Notes: generated from the sequence alone by a model not told the origin. Shown: positions 9,324-18,494, counted from the first letter of the stretch. The stretch is 64,000 bases of DNA from Succiniclasticum ruminis DSM 9236 (GCF_900112895.1 NZ_FONL01000008.1:1-64000), one strand, 5' to 3'. Made by a program: numbers and translations.

Positions 9324-9686
9324 ATGGCAGCAAATGCGTTTGATGACCGGATCCGTTTCGGCAGCCTGTATGAAATCTACGGTGCCCTGCTGACGGAAAA
9401 GCAACGGCAGTGCCTGGAGCTGTACTTCTGTGAAGATTATTCCCTGGCAGAAGTCGCCGAAGAGATGCAGGTGTCCCGGCAGGCAATCCACGATTTGCTG
9501 AGGCGCGTGGAACAGACGCTGGAGCATTACGAAACGATGTTGGGTTTTTTACAGCGCATGGAGAATACCAGAAGGCTGACCGAAGAAGCGGCGGCGATTC
9601 TGGACAGCGAGGCAAAAAAACGTAAAGATACAGAGTTTTCCCGCTTGAGGGAAATCCTGGAAGAATTGAACGATGAAAGCAGGTAA
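9324..9686 (+). CDS. ylxM: YlxM family DNA-binding protein, SRP-associated
   Basis: This 120-residue protein has the YlxM/p13-like helix-turn-helix: the stretch LTEKQRQCLELYFCEDYSLAE followed by VSRQAIHDLLRR resembles sigma-factor region 4. In Firmicutes ylxM lies directly upstream of ffh and its product has been linked to the SRP pathway, with a proposed modulating role. Here it ends four bases before ffh, so the two are translationally close. It is driven by a perfect-consensus promoter. The C-terminal part is a charged helix. Confidence 0.92.
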   Translation: MAANAFDDRIRFGSLYEIYGALLTEKQRQCLELYFCEDYSLAEVAEEMQVSRQAIHDLLRRVEQTLEHYETMLGFLQRMENTRRLTEEAAAILDSEAKKRKDTEFSRLREILEELNDESR

Positions 9687-9690
9687 CTGA

Positions 9691-11040
9691 ATGGCTTTTG
9701 AGAGCTTGTCCGAGCGGTTGCAGAACGCGATCAAGATGTTCCGCGGCACGAAAGAAATAACCGAAGAAGACCTGAAGGAACCGCTGCGCCAGGTACGCAT
9801 GGCGCTGTTGGAGGCTGACGTAAATTTCAAAGTCGCGAAAAATTTTGTCGCAAAAATCAAAGAGCGCGCCTTAGGCGCGGAAATTCAACAGAACCTGAGC
9901 CCCAGCCAGCAGATCATCAAAATCGTTGACGAAGAGCTGACTGCGCTTTTGGGTGGAACCCAGGCCAAACTGACGGTGGCGGATAAGCCTCCCACCATTA
10001 TCATGCTGGTTGGTCTGCAGGGCACCGGTAAAACCACTACGGTGGGTAAGCTGGCCTACAATCTGAAGAAGAAAAAGAAAAGCCCGTTGCTGGTGGCCGC
10101 TGACGTATATCGACCGGCTGCTATCACCCAGCTGCAGGTGCTGGGCGAACAGGTTGGGGTACCGGTGTTTTCCCTGGGGAACGAAATTTCACCGGTGGAA
10201 ATTGCCCGGCAGTCGCTGGACAAAGCGGCCCATTTGGCCTGCGATACGATTATTATCGATACCGCCGGCCGTCTGCACATCGATGAGAAGCTGATGGAAG
10301 AACTGCAGGATATCAAAGCGACGGTAAATCCCCATGAGATTCTGCTGACAGTGGATGCCATGACCGGCCAGGACGCCGTGACCGTGGCGGATACCTTTAA
10401 TAAAGACCTGGGCCTGACGGGCCTGGTGGTAACCAAGCTGGACGGCGACGCCCGGGGCGGCGCGGTGCTTTCCGTACGGGAAGTGACCGGTTGTCCGGTA
10501 AAATTCGTAGGTATGGGTGAAAAGCTGGACGCGCTGGAACCGTTTTATCCGGACCGTATGGCTTCCCGTATCCTGGGTATGGGCGATATCCTGTCCCTGA
10601 TCGATAAGATCAAAGATACCACCGACCTGGCCAAAGTGCTGGAGGCGGAAAAGAAGATCAAGAAAGACGAGTTTACCCTTGAGCAGTTCCTGGAGCAAAT
10701 GCAGCAGATCAAGAAGCTAGGTTCCCTGGATACTATCCTGGGTATGATTCCCGGCATGGGCGGCATCAGCCAGAAGCTGAAGGAAGCCAACGTGGATGAA
10801 AAAGAATTCGCCAGAGTAGAAGCGATTATCCGCTCCATGACACCGAAGGAACGGCAGAAACCGGAGATTATCAACGGCAGCCGCCGCAAGCGTATTGCTG
10901 CCGGCAGCGGCATGAAGGTTCAGGATGTGAACCGCCTGCTGAAGAACTTCGACGACAGCAAGAAGCTGATGAAGAAGATGCAGGGCATGGCCAAGTTTGC
11001 TTCAAAGGGTGGCAAAATGCTTCCCTTTATGCATAAATAG
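9691..11040 (+). CDS. ffh: signal recognition particle protein Ffh
   Basis: Ffh (449 residues) binds signal peptides of nascent chains together with 4.5S RNA. The N domain is followed by the G domain with GLQGTGKTTTVGKLA, DVYRPAAITQL, DTAGRLHID and TKLDGDARGG, and then the Met-rich M domain from about residue 300, with the RNA-binding stretch containing INGSRRKRIAAGSG. The length is normal. It follows ylxM and precedes rpsP in the classic order. Confidence 0.98.
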   Translation: MAFESLSERLQNAIKMFRGTKEITEEDLKEPLRQVRMALLEADVNFKVAKNFVAKIKERALGAEIQQNLSPSQQIIKIVDEELTALLGGTQAKLTVADKPPTIIMLVGLQGTGKTTTVGKLAYNLKKKKKSPLLVAADVYRPAAITQLQVLGEQVGVPVFSLGNEISPVEIARQSLDKAAHLACDTIIIDTAGRLHIDEKLMEELQDIKATVNPHEILLTVDAMTGQDAVTVADTFNKDLGLTGLVVTKLDGDARGGAVLSVREVTGCPVKFVGMGEKLDALEPFYPDRMASRILGMGDILSLIDKIKDTTDLAKVLEAEKKIKKDEFTLEQFLEQMQQIKKLGSLDTILGMIPGMGGISQKLKEANVDEKEFARVEAIIRSMTPKERQKPEIINGSRRKRIAAGSGMKVQDVNRLLKNFDDSKKLMKKMQGMAKFASKGGKMLPFMHK

Positions 11041-11057
11041 GCAAAAGGAGCTGTACG

Positions 11058-11089
11058 GTTCCGAAGCCTGAGGGAAGGCTGATAGGAAC
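11058..11089 (+). promoter_or_regulatory. nested hairpin in the rpsP leader
   Basis: GTTCC (11058-11062) pairs with GGAAC (11085-11089) around an inner AGCC/GGCT stem. It lies between ffh and rpsP. It may be a processing or regulatory structure; no function is known. Confidence 0.35.
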
Positions 11090-11154
11090 GGTCTTCCATT
11101 ATACCAGGTAATTAGTCAGAAGTATGAATCCCATGATAAGGAGGTGAAACTGAA

Positions 11155-11427
11155 ATGGCAGTAAAGATTCGTTTAAAACGTATGGGCGCTAAGAAAGTTC
11201 CGTTCTACCGTGTAGTTGTAGCTGACGCGCGTTCCCCGCGTGACGGCAAGTTCATCGAAAGCATCGGCTATTACGATCCCGTTGCGACTCCTGCAAATGT
11301 AAAGATTGACGAGGAAAAAGCTCTGGAATGGCTGGGCAATGGCGCACAGCCGACCGATACCGTGAAGAACCTGTTCAGCAAACAGGGCATCATGAAGAAA
11401 TTTGCGGAAGCTAAAAACGCGAAGTAA
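11155..11427 (+). CDS. rpsP: 30S ribosomal protein bS16
   Basis: bS16 (90 residues) is recognised by [26 protein letters not shown] and ESIGYYDP. It is a small-subunit assembly protein. A very strong ribosome site (AGGAGGTGA) precedes the ATG. It opens the ribosomal/tRNA-modification group rpsP-khpA-ylqD-rimM-trmD-rplS. Confidence 0.98.
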   Translation: MAVKIRLKRMGAKKVPFYRVVVADARSPRDGKFIESIGYYDPVATPANVKIDEEKALEWLGNGAQPTDTVKNLFSKQGIMKKFAEAKNAK

Positions 11428-11446
11428 TTAAGGGGGCGTGATTTGC

Positions 11447-11677
11447 ATGAAGGAATTGGTAGAAGTTATGGCCAAATCTCTGGTTAGCAATCCGTCGGCA
11501 GTGACAGTGGAGGAGGAAACGACCGGTACAACAACTGTACTCCGCCTCCATGTTGCCCCTGATGATATGGGTAAGGTAATTGGCAAACAGGGCCGCATAG
11601 CGAAAGCGATCCGCTCCGTTATGAAGGCGGTTGCAACCCGTGAGAATGTGAAAGTTATCGTAGAGATCGTTGAGTAA
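11447..11677 (+). CDS. khpA: KH-domain RNA-binding protein KhpA
   Basis: This 76-residue protein is a single KH domain: the GxxG-type loop appears as MGKVIGKQGRIAKAIRSVM. KhpA works with KhpB as a global RNA chaperone affecting cell division and elongation in several Firmicutes. The start was placed at the ATG at 11447 (MKELVEVMAKSLV), correctly spaced from AGGGGG at 11431-11436; a GTG three codons earlier is less likely. Its place between rpsP and ylqD/rimM is conserved. Confidence 0.93.
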   Translation: MKELVEVMAKSLVSNPSAVTVEEETTGTTTVLRLHVAPDDMGKVIGKQGRIAKAIRSVMKAVATRENVKVIVEIVE

Positions 11678-11710
11678 AGATTTATAACTGGTACGTAAAG
11701 GTGGTAAATT

Positions 11711-12121
11711 ATGGCAGATTCTATGTGGATTCGTGTTCCCGTTGCAATTAAGGCAAAAGTTACAGAAGATTTGAAACTGAAAATAATTGGAGATCTCCAA
11801 AACACGATAAAACAAATGGAAGCAGACCTGAATCAGTTTGATTTCCAGGCGAAACAGGTAATGAATCAGGCTGCCAACGATCTTTCCGCAGCTCCCCGTC
11901 TGCGCGAGCAGATTGAAGTGGAACGCAAAAAACGCACCGATGCGAAAGCGGAAGCGGAAGAACAGCTAAAGCAGGCGAACAATCTGCAGCTTGGCGCGGA
12001 AATCGGATATGGAACCCCGATGGAACGCATGGTTGAAGTCAAAATCGGCGACAACCTGCAGGCACTGATGGGTGCGGAAATTTTAACGGAAGACGGGAAG
12101 ATCATCGCTTTCCGTATGTGA
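11711..12121 (+). CDS. ylqD: YlqD family protein
   Basis: This 136-residue protein matches YlqD by position between khpA and rimM and by its shape: a short N-terminal beta segment (IRVPVAIKAKVTE), a long amphipathic coiled-coil helix (about 35-95), and a C-terminal beta segment ending in DGKIIAFRM. Its molecular function is unknown. The gene overlaps the possible GTG start of rimM by four bases (GTGA). Confidence 0.85.
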   Translation: MADSMWIRVPVAIKAKVTEDLKLKIIGDLQNTIKQMEADLNQFDFQAKQVMNQAANDLSAAPRLREQIEVERKKRTDAKAEAEEQLKQANNLQLGAEIGYGTPMERMVEVKIGDNLQALMGAEILTEDGKIIAFRM

Positions 12122-12129
12122 GAAACGCA

Positions 12130-12636
12130 ATGCAAAAAGTTGTATTAGGCCAGATAGTCGCTCCGCACGGTGTGCGGGGCGATTTACGTATTATGCCGTT
12201 AACATCCAACACGCAGCTGTTCCTGGACATGGACTATCTGCTGCTGCCCAATGAACGGCGGCTGCAGATTGTAAAGGCCCGGCCCCATAAAAACATCATG
12301 CTGGTTACCGTGAAAGAGATTACCTCCATAGAGGAGGCGGAAAAACTGCGGGGCCAGAAGGTTTCCGTGTACCGGGAAGACATGCCGGAACTTCCTGAAG
12401 GGCGTTACTATGTGGGCGACCTGATCGGTCTGCCGGTAGTGGATGAAGAGGGCAAGCAGATCGGCATATTCAAGGATGTGCTGCAAACCGGCAGTAAGGA
12501 TGTGTATGTGATCCAGCCTCCGGAAGGCAGGGATATCCTGGTAGTCAACATTCCCGAAAACATCCGGGAAATTGACCTGCAAAACCGACGAATTGTTGTC
12601 CGCCTGCCGGAATGGGACGAGGAAGAAATACGCTGA
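12130..12636 (+). CDS. rimM: ribosome maturation factor RimM
   Basis: RimM helps 30S assembly, binding uS19 and the 16S 3' domain. The N-terminal beta-barrel is shown by LGQIVAPHGVRGDLRI and the PRC-like second half by GRYYVGDLIGLPVVDEEG and ILVVNIPENIREID. The start is set at the ATG at 12130, which gives the usual MQKVVLGQI beginning; a GTG at 12118 overlapping the ylqD stop codon is an alternative, and neither has a strong ribosome site. Followed by trmD. Confidence 0.95.
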   Translation: MQKVVLGQIVAPHGVRGDLRIMPLTSNTQLFLDMDYLLLPNERRLQIVKARPHKNIMLVTVKEITSIEEAEKLRGQKVSVYREDMPELPEGRYYVGDLIGLPVVDEEGKQIGIFKDVLQTGSKDVYVIQPPEGRDILVVNIPENIREIDLQNRRIVVRLPEWDEEEIR

Positions 12637-12688
12637 ATGTTCTTTGTGAAATGCCCGCGCGGGGCAGCAGCAATGAGGAAGAGATACG

Positions 12689-13417
12689 ATGAAATTTATC
12701 TTTGTCACCCTGTTCCCGGAACAGATTGAAGCCGCGGCAGACCACAGCATGCTGAAGCGCGCCATGGATACGGGCATCCTTCAGATGGAATGCGTCAACC
12801 CGCGGGATTTTTCACTGAACCGGCATCATTCGGTGGACGACGCACCTTTTGGAGGTGGCGTGGGCATGGTGCTGAAACCAGAGCCCGTGGTAGAAGCCAT
12901 CAGGGTTGCCAGGGCCAAAGCACCGGGAGCCCCTGTCATTGCCATGAGCCCGGGAGGATGTACTTTTAAACAGTTACTGGCGGAAGAGTGGGCGAAAAAC
13001 GAAAAAGGCCTGATTTTTCTCTGTGGGCATTATGAAGGCTTTGACGAACGCATCTATCATTGGGTGGATTTGAAGATTAGCATCGGCGATTTCGTCCTGA
13101 CAGGGGGCGAACTGCCCGCCCTGATGATTATGGACGCGGTAAGCCGGTTTGTGCCCGGCGTGCTGGGCAAGCTGGCCAGCGCGGAAGAGGATTCCTTTTC
13201 CAGCGGGTTGCTGGAATATCCCCAGTACACCCGCCCGGTGGTGTTTGAAGGCATGGAAGTGCCGGAAGTGCTGCGCAGCGGTAATCATAAACTGATTGCC
13301 CGGTGGCGGCGGAAACAGGCGTTGAAGGTTACTTATCTGCTGCGTCCGGACATGCTGCCGGAAGAATTGGATAAGCAGGATAAGAAACTGCTGGAAGAAA
13401 TTAAGGACGAAGTATAA
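12689..13417 (+). CDS. trmD: tRNA (guanine(37)-N1)-methyltransferase TrmD
   Basis: TrmD (242 residues) methylates G37 of tRNAs with G36 using S-adenosylmethionine, preventing +1 frameshifts. The SPOUT trefoil knot is visible as LCGHYEGFDERI and SIGDFVLTGGELPALMIMDA; FGGGVGMVLKPEPV and the C-terminal LARWRRKQAL-like segment are also conserved. The start follows GAGGAAGAG. It lies between rimM and rplS as in most bacteria. Confidence 0.98.
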   Translation: MKFIFVTLFPEQIEAAADHSMLKRAMDTGILQMECVNPRDFSLNRHHSVDDAPFGGGVGMVLKPEPVVEAIRVARAKAPGAPVIAMSPGGCTFKQLLAEEWAKNEKGLIFLCGHYEGFDERIYHWVDLKISIGDFVLTGGELPALMIMDAVSRFVPGVLGKLASAEEDSFSSGLLEYPQYTRPVVFEGMEVPEVLRSGNHKLIARWRRKQALKVTYLLRPDMLPEELDKQDKKLLEEIKDEV

Positions 13418-13457
13418 TTTTATTGTAAGAAATAGTTGTAAGTTTTATAAAAAAAGC

Positions 13458-13486
13458 TTGCAACGTAATTACTTGTGTGGTAAAAT
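13458..13486 (+). promoter_or_regulatory. promoter of rplS
   Basis: TTGCAA (13458-13463) and TAAAAT (13481-13486) have a 17-base spacer, in the 145-base gap between trmD and rplS. Confidence 0.75.
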
Positions 13487-13562
13487 ACTACACGTGTAAA
13501 ACGGACGGTCCGCTGTGCAGCATTCGTAAGTCGCATGAACGTCTATGATTTAGGAGGAAAAC

Positions 13563-13904
13563 ATGAACATCATTGAAGCACTGGATAAAGAACAGTTACG
13601 TTCTGATATCCCCGAGTTCCGTGCCGGCGACACCGTTAAAGTTTATGTTAAGGTTGTTGAAGGTACACGTGAACGCGTACAGTTATTTGAAGGCGTTGTA
13701 ATTTCCCGGAGTGGTTCCGGTGTCCGCGAAATGTTCACCGTCCGCCGTATCTCCTACGGTGTAGGCGTAGAAAGAACGTTCCCGGTACACAGCCCGCGTC
13801 TGGAGAAGATCGTAGTAGCGCGCAAGGGTGTTGTTCGCAGAGCGAAACTGTACTATCTGCGTAACCTTACCGGTAAAGCTGCTCGTATCCGTGAACGCCG
13901 CTAA
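13563..13904 (+). CDS. rplS: 50S ribosomal protein bL19
   Basis: bL19 (113 residues) lies at the 30S-50S interface. Diagnostic stretches are [45 protein letters not shown] and [15 protein letters not shown]. It is preceded by TAGGAGG and followed by its own terminator, so it can be transcribed apart from the upstream operon. Confidence 0.98.
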   Translation: MNIIEALDKEQLRSDIPEFRAGDTVKVYVKVVEGTRERVQLFEGVVISRSGSGVREMFTVRRISYGVGVERTFPVHSPRLEKIVVARKGVVRRAKLYYLRNLTGKAARIRERR

Positions 13905-13916
13905 TCTGGTGCATAA

Positions 13917-13946
13917 AGGGGGCTGCAAAGGCAGTCCTCTTTTTTG
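13917..13946 (+). terminator. terminator after rplS
   Basis: AGGGGGCTGC pairs with GCAGTCCTCT (with G-U pairs) around AAAG and runs into TTTTTT. Confidence 0.8.
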
Positions 13947-13990
13947 TTAGCCTGAAGATACAGATTTGCATAGTGAGAGGGGTAAACTGT

Positions 13991-14542
13991 ATGAGCGATA
14001 AATCCGGAGGATCCTTTCAGGATTCGCTGAATGACTGGCTCGTGTCTATCATCGTCGCGGTAGCGCTGGCCTTTTGTATCCGAACTTTTATTTTTGAACC
14101 TTATAAAGTGGAAGGCACTTCCATGTATCCGACGCTGTTCAACCAGGAAAGGCTGATCGTAAACAAATTCGGCTATTTCCTGGATGATCCGAAACGTAAT
14201 GAAATCGTCGTGTTCCGTTATCCGAAAGACGAGAGCCGCGATTTTATCAAACGTGTCATCGCGGTAGGCGGTGACACGGTGGAAATGCGTGACGGTGCCG
14301 TGCTGATTAACGGGAAGAAAATCGACGAGCCCTACACCTGGAAGGAAGACCCGAAAGGGCTGAACCATTCCAATTACCGCAAGAGCCTGGTGCCCAAGGA
14401 TCACATTTTCGTGCTGGGCGATAACCGCAACAATTCGGAAGACAGCCGCTTCGCGGATGTGGACTTTGTGCCGCTGCGTCTGGTAAAAGGCAAGGCTGCT
14501 GTTGTGTTCTGGCCTTTTGAAAGGTTCCGTAAACTGCCGTGA
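13991..14542 (+). CDS. lepB: signal peptidase I
   Basis: LepB (183 residues) cleaves signal peptides at the outer face of the inner membrane. One N-terminal membrane helix (about 16-36) is followed by the serine nucleophile in EGTSMYPTL (Ser44) and the lysine general base in DFIKRVIAVGGD (Lys88); the GDNRNNSEDSR box confirms the S26 family. The ATG at 13991 follows GAGAGGGG; a GTG six codons earlier is less likely. Only one transmembrane helix is present, as in Firmicutes. The rbgA gene follows after seven bases. Confidence 0.97.
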   Translation: MSDKSGGSFQDSLNDWLVSIIVAVALAFCIRTFIFEPYKVEGTSMYPTLFNQERLIVNKFGYFLDDPKRNEIVVFRYPKDESRDFIKRVIAVGGDTVEMRDGAVLINGKKIDEPYTWKEDPKGLNHSNYRKSLVPKDHIFVLGDNRNNSEDSRFADVDFVPLRLVKGKAAVVFWPFERFRKLP

Positions 14543-14549
14543 GGTCGTT

Positions 14550-15413
14550 ATGGATGTAAAGGATTTTAAGATTCAATGGTTCCCGGGGCATATGACCAAA
14601 GCCCGGCGGATGATGGAGGGGCAGTTACGCCTGGTGGACGTGGTTGTGGAGTTGCTGGATGCCCGTATTCCCGGTTCCAGCATTAACCCCATGCTGCGGC
14701 AGATGGCAGGGAACAAGCCCCGTGTCATTGCGCTGAACAAAATGGATATGGCCGACCCGGTCAAGACAGAAGCCTGGCTGCTGAAACTGAAACAGGGGGG
14801 CGTACCGGTCTGTTCCATTGACTGTCATACAGGCAAAGGTGTCAAGCAGATGATCAGTCTGGTAAAGGAAGCCGCAAGACCCATTACGGAGAAATGGCTG
14901 AAAAAAGGCGTAAAGAACCGTGACGTCCGGCTCATGATCGTGGGTGTGCCCAATGTGGGGAAATCCACACTGATCAACCGGCTGGCGGGGCAGGTGAAAG
15001 CCATCGCTTCCGACCGTCCCGGTGTGACGAAACAAAAGCAGTGGGTGAACATCGCCAGGGGATTGCAGTTGCTGGACACCCCCGGGGTGTTGTGGCCTAA
15101 GTTTGAGGATCCGGAAACAGGACTGCATCTGGCTCTGACCGGAGCGGTAAAAGATGACATCTATGACCGCAGGGACGCGCTGGTCCTGTTGCTTCAGGAA
15201 ATGCTGAAAAAATATCCGCAGCAGCTGGCTATGTTTTACCATATCACACTGGAACCGGAAGATACAGCGGAAACCGTTATGGAAAAAATCGGCGCCGCCC
15301 GGGGTTGTGTGAAAGCCGGCGGAGTTCTGGATATGAACAAAGTGGAGCAGATGGTCCTTTATGAATTTAAAACCGCGAAGATGGGGCGCTTCACCTTGGA
15401 CGAACCGATATAA
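14550..15413 (+). CDS. rbgA: ribosome biogenesis GTPase RbgA (YlqF)
   Basis: RbgA (287 residues) is a circularly permuted GTPase that acts late in 50S assembly. The motif order is permuted: G4 ALNKMD comes first, then G1 GVPNVGKST, then G3 DTPG. WFPGHMTKARR near the N-terminus and the C-terminal ANTAR-like helical region agree with the family. The start at 14550 follows GAGGTCG and gives the conserved IQWFPGHM beginning. It lies between lepB and rnhB as in Bacillus. Confidence 0.96.
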   Translation: MDVKDFKIQWFPGHMTKARRMMEGQLRLVDVVVELLDARIPGSSINPMLRQMAGNKPRVIALNKMDMADPVKTEAWLLKLKQGGVPVCSIDCHTGKGVKQMISLVKEAARPITEKWLKKGVKNRDVRLMIVGVPNVGKSTLINRLAGQVKAIASDRPGVTKQKQWVNIARGLQLLDTPGVLWPKFEDPETGLHLALTGAVKDDIYDRRDALVLLLQEMLKKYPQQLAMFYHITLEPEDTAETVMEKIGAARGCVKAGGVLDMNKVEQMVLYEFKTAKMGRFTLDEPI

Positions 15414-15459
15414 ACGTTACAGGTAGCAGAGAATAATCTGCAAAAACCAAATTAAAACT

Positions 15460-15483
15460 GCCGGCTTAGAGCCGGCTTTTTTA
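15460..15483 (+). terminator. terminator after rbgA
   Basis: GCCGGCT (15460-15466) pairs with AGCCGGC (15470-15476) and is followed by seven T. Confidence 0.92.
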
Positions 15484-15608
15484 TTAGCGGAAATGAGGTT
15501 GCCAAAAAGGCAGGGCAGGCGGTACAATTTAAAAAGATAATTATTCTTACCTGAAAAAATAGTAGGATGGAGTAACGTACATGAGTTTCATCCGGGGAGG
15601 ATATACAA

Positions 15609-16463
15609 ATGAAATTAGCAGAAATCAAAACAATATTAGCTGGTACCCCGACAGAAGAGCAACTGGTTGAATTGAAAAAGGACGAACGCAGCGGTGTACA
15701 GAAACTGCTGGCGGCGTACGATAAAAAACGGGAAAAAGAAAAGATGGAACGCCAGCGTTTTGCCAACATGCTGAACTATGAAAAAGAATACATGGCATTA
15801 CCCGGCATTCAATATATTGCCGGCGTGGATGAAGCAGGCCGGGGCCCGCTGGCAGGTCCGCTGGTCATTGCGGGGGTCATTTTGCCGGAAGATGTGTTTA
15901 TCGCCGGCTTGAACGACAGCAAAAAGTTGAGCGAAGCAAAGCGGGAGGCACTGTATCCGGAGATTCTGGAGAAAGCGGTTGCCGTGCTGGTCAATGTTGT
16001 CAGCATATCCAATATTGACAAGGAGAATATTTACCACGCAACCCAGGAAGGCATGGAACAGATTTTGCGTCAGTTGCGGGTGCGCCCCCAGGTGGCGCTG
16101 GTGGATGCCATGCACCCTCACGTGGAAGGTGTTGAGACCGTTCCCATCATCCACGGCGATGCTCTGAGCGCCTCTATTGCTGCGGCTTCTGTTGTGGCAA
16201 AGGTAACCCGTGACCGCCTCATGCAGAAACTGGATCAGGTTTATCCCCAGTACGGGCTGGCACAGAATAAAGGGTACGGCAGTCAGCTGCATATGGACGC
16301 AATCCGGAAGTTCGGCGCCACGAAAATCCATCGCCGCAGTTACGAACCTGTCCGAAGCATGAACCTTCCACCGGTGGAAGCCCGGGATAATTACCTGTTC
16401 GAACCGGAAAACGGAAGGGAAGACGCAGGATTGCAAGAGTTGCTGGAAGATTTGGAGGCGTGA
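15609..16463 (+). CDS. rnhB: ribonuclease HII
   Basis: RNase HII (284 residues) cuts RNA in RNA-DNA hybrids and single ribonucleotides in DNA. The catalytic DE pair is in GVDEAGRGPLAGP (Asp74-Glu75), another conserved Asp is in LVDAMHP, and ASVVAKVTRD is typical. An N-terminal helical extension of about 65 residues precedes the catalytic domain, as in Bacillus RnhB. The ATG follows GGGGAGGATAT. yraN starts immediately at its stop codon. Confidence 0.97.
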   Translation: MKLAEIKTILAGTPTEEQLVELKKDERSGVQKLLAAYDKKREKEKMERQRFANMLNYEKEYMALPGIQYIAGVDEAGRGPLAGPLVIAGVILPEDVFIAGLNDSKKLSEAKREALYPEILEKAVAVLVNVVSISNIDKENIYHATQEGMEQILRQLRVRPQVALVDAMHPHVEGVETVPIIHGDALSASIAAASVVAKVTRDRLMQKLDQVYPQYGLAQNKGYGSQLHMDAIRKFGATKIHRRSYEPVRSMNLPPVEARDNYLFEPENGREDAGLQELLEDLEA

Positions 16464-16901
16464 ATTATTTTAAGCAAAAAGGAAATTGGCAGTCGGGGCG
16501 AAGAGATTGCCGCAGAGTTTCTGGAACGTAAAGGACTGCAGGTTGTGGAGCGGAATTATCGCAGTCGCTGGGGAGAGTTGGATTTGATTGCGATAAAATC
16601 CGATCCGGAATATTTTGAGAGTGAAGTGAATTATGATGATGCACTTCAGAAAATAAGCAATGTTGCGCAGGCACAGCGGGGAGCCAGCGTGCATTTTGTG
16701 GAAGTGAAAACCAGGACCGGAACGGGCTATGGTACTCCCGGTGCCGCGGTCACCTGTACGAAACAGCAGAAGTTACGCAAAACCGCGCTGATTTGGCTAC
16801 AGGAGCAGGAACAGTATTATTCTGATTTGTGTTTTGATGTCATTGAAGTTTGGGTTGTGGGGAAAGCAGCTAAAATCCGATGGTTGCAACGTTGTTTTTG
16901 A
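16464..16901 (+). CDS. yraN: YraN family nuclease-fold protein, non-canonical start
   Basis: This UPF0102/YraN protein (about 145 residues) has the restriction-endonuclease-like core: IGSRGEEIAAEFLERKG, ERNYRSRWGELDLIAI and HFVEVKTRTGTGYG. It probably acts on DNA or RNA; its exact role is not established. The conserved N-terminus is in frame back to the rnhB stop codon (16461-16463) but contains no ATG, GTG or TTG; the first GTG (16545) would remove the conserved N-terminal helix. An ATT at 16464 or 16467, spaced 5 or 8 bases from GGAGG, is therefore the likely start. An insertion of about 20 residues separates the two core motifs. Confidence 0.85.
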   Translation: MILSKKEIGSRGEEIAAEFLERKGLQVVERNYRSRWGELDLIAIKSDPEYFESEVNYDDALQKISNVAQAQRGASVHFVEVKTRTGTGYGTPGAAVTCTKQQKLRKTALIWLQEQEQYYSDLCFDVIEVWVVGKAAKIRWLQRCF

Positions 16902-16919
16902 AAAGGAGTGTGATGGTAT

Positions 16920-18437
16920 TTGTACGCAAGAGTGTCAGGTGAGACGCCGGCTGGATTAAACGGCGCTGGCGTGGTGGTGGAGGTGGACATTGAACGGGGT
17001 CTGCCTGCTTTTGAAATCGTAGGCCTGCCGGATATGGCGATTCGCGAATCCAGGGAGCGGGTACGGACAGCGCTGAAGAATTCAGGATTTCCTTTCCCGC
17101 AGAACCGGATTACGGTGAATCTGGCACCGGCCAATTTGCGAAAGGACGGCAGCGGGCTGGACCTTCCTATCGCAGTTGGAATTCTGGTCTCTCTCGGAGT
17201 GCTGCCTCAGGATAAAGTTCAAGACAAGGTGTTTATCGGGGAACTTTCCCTTGAGGGAGCAATCAGAGAAGTAAACGGGGTGCTTCCCATGGTGTTGGAC
17301 GCCCGTCGTCAGCATATGCCTGAGGTTTTCATTCCTCAGGGAAACGGGGAAGAAGGGCGGCTGATAGATGGTATCGCAATTTACACGCCGGTACATTTAA
17401 AGCAGCTGGTGACCCATTTGCTGTGTCCCTGTCTGGAATTGTTGCAACATAAGGAATTGGAACTTTCAGAACCGGAGAATGTCGACATTGATTTTTCCGA
17501 TGTTCACGGGCAGAGGGTGGTAAAGCGGGCATTGGAAATTGCGGCGGCAGGCGGCCATAATATCCTGCTGACAGGTTCTCCCGGCAGCGGAAAGACCATG
17601 CTGGCCCGCAGACTGCCTACTATTTTGCCGCCAATGACCAAAGAAGAGGTGCTGGAGGTTACGAAAATCTACAGTATTGCGGGTCTGCTGAATAACAAAT
17701 CGAACTTGATAAACCAACGGCCGTTCCGCAGTCCCCACCACACGATTACCTTAAGCGCGCTGATTGGCGGCGGCTCGGTTCCTGTTCCGGGGGAAGTGAC
17801 GCTGAGTCATAACGGTGTTCTGTTTCTGGACGAGTTCCCTGAATTTTCCAAGGCGGTGCTTGAGGTGTTGCGCCAGCCGCTGGAAGATCACATTGTAACA
17901 ATTAACCGGGTGCATGGCTCTTATATTTTTCCCGCTTCATTCCTTCTGTGTTGTGCGCAGAATCCCTGTTATTGTGGATTCGCCGGGGATCCGGTTCACG
18001 AATGCATCTGTCGTCCCGCTGATATTGAGCGCTATCAACGTAAGATTTCCGGACCTATTTCCGATCGTATTGACCTGCAGGTGTACGTGCCAAGGGTAAA
18101 ATATGAAGATCTGCACGCAACGGAAGCGGAAGAAACATCAGCGCAGATTCGTGAGCGTGTCTGCGCGGCCCGCAATATTCAACTGAAGCGGCTAAAACGA
18201 TATGGTGTTTACTGCAATGCCGGCATGAATCACCGGCAGGTGGAACGGTTCTGTAAACTGGATGCGGCTTGCAATACGTTGATGGAAAACGCCTTCTGCA
18301 AGCTGGGGCTCAGCGCCCGCAGTTATGACCGGATCCTGAAAGTAGCCCGCACTATTGCGGACTTAGAAACAAGCGACATCATTTTTCCGTCACATATTGC
18401 GGAAGCCATTCAGCTACGGACACAGGTGAATCAGTGA
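16920..18437 (+). CDS. comM: YifB/ComM family Mg-chelatase-like ATPase
   Basis: This 505-residue AAA+ protein has the N-terminal ChlI-like domain (VVVEVDIERGLPAFEIVGLPD), Walker A GSPGSGKTMLARRLP near residue 220, Walker B LFLDEFPEF and a C-terminal domain with LSARSYDRILKVARTIADL. ComM-type proteins are hexameric helicases that drive branch migration during natural transformation. The start is a TTG preceded at some distance by AAGGAG, chosen because YARVSG gives the family beginning. It closes the housekeeping block behind rnhB and yraN. Confidence 0.93.
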   Translation: MYARVSGETPAGLNGAGVVVEVDIERGLPAFEIVGLPDMAIRESRERVRTALKNSGFPFPQNRITVNLAPANLRKDGSGLDLPIAVGILVSLGVLPQDKVQDKVFIGELSLEGAIREVNGVLPMVLDARRQHMPEVFIPQGNGEEGRLIDGIAIYTPVHLKQLVTHLLCPCLELLQHKELELSEPENVDIDFSDVHGQRVVKRALEIAAAGGHNILLTGSPGSGKTMLARRLPTILPPMTKEEVLEVTKIYSIAGLLNNKSNLINQRPFRSPHHTITLSALIGGGSVPVPGEVTLSHNGVLFLDEFPEFSKAVLEVLRQPLEDHIVTINRVHGSYIFPASFLLCCAQNPCYCGFAGDPVHECICRPADIERYQRKISGPISDRIDLQVYVPRVKYEDLHATEAEETSAQIRERVCAARNIQLKRLKRYGVYCNAGMNHRQVERFCKLDAACNTLMENAFCKLGLSARSYDRILKVARTIADLETSDIIFPSHIAEAIQLRTQVNQ

Positions 18438-18494
18438 ATGGTATGTCTTAAAGGGCTTTTCATAAGATGTTTTCTGTAAATGAAGAATTAAATC

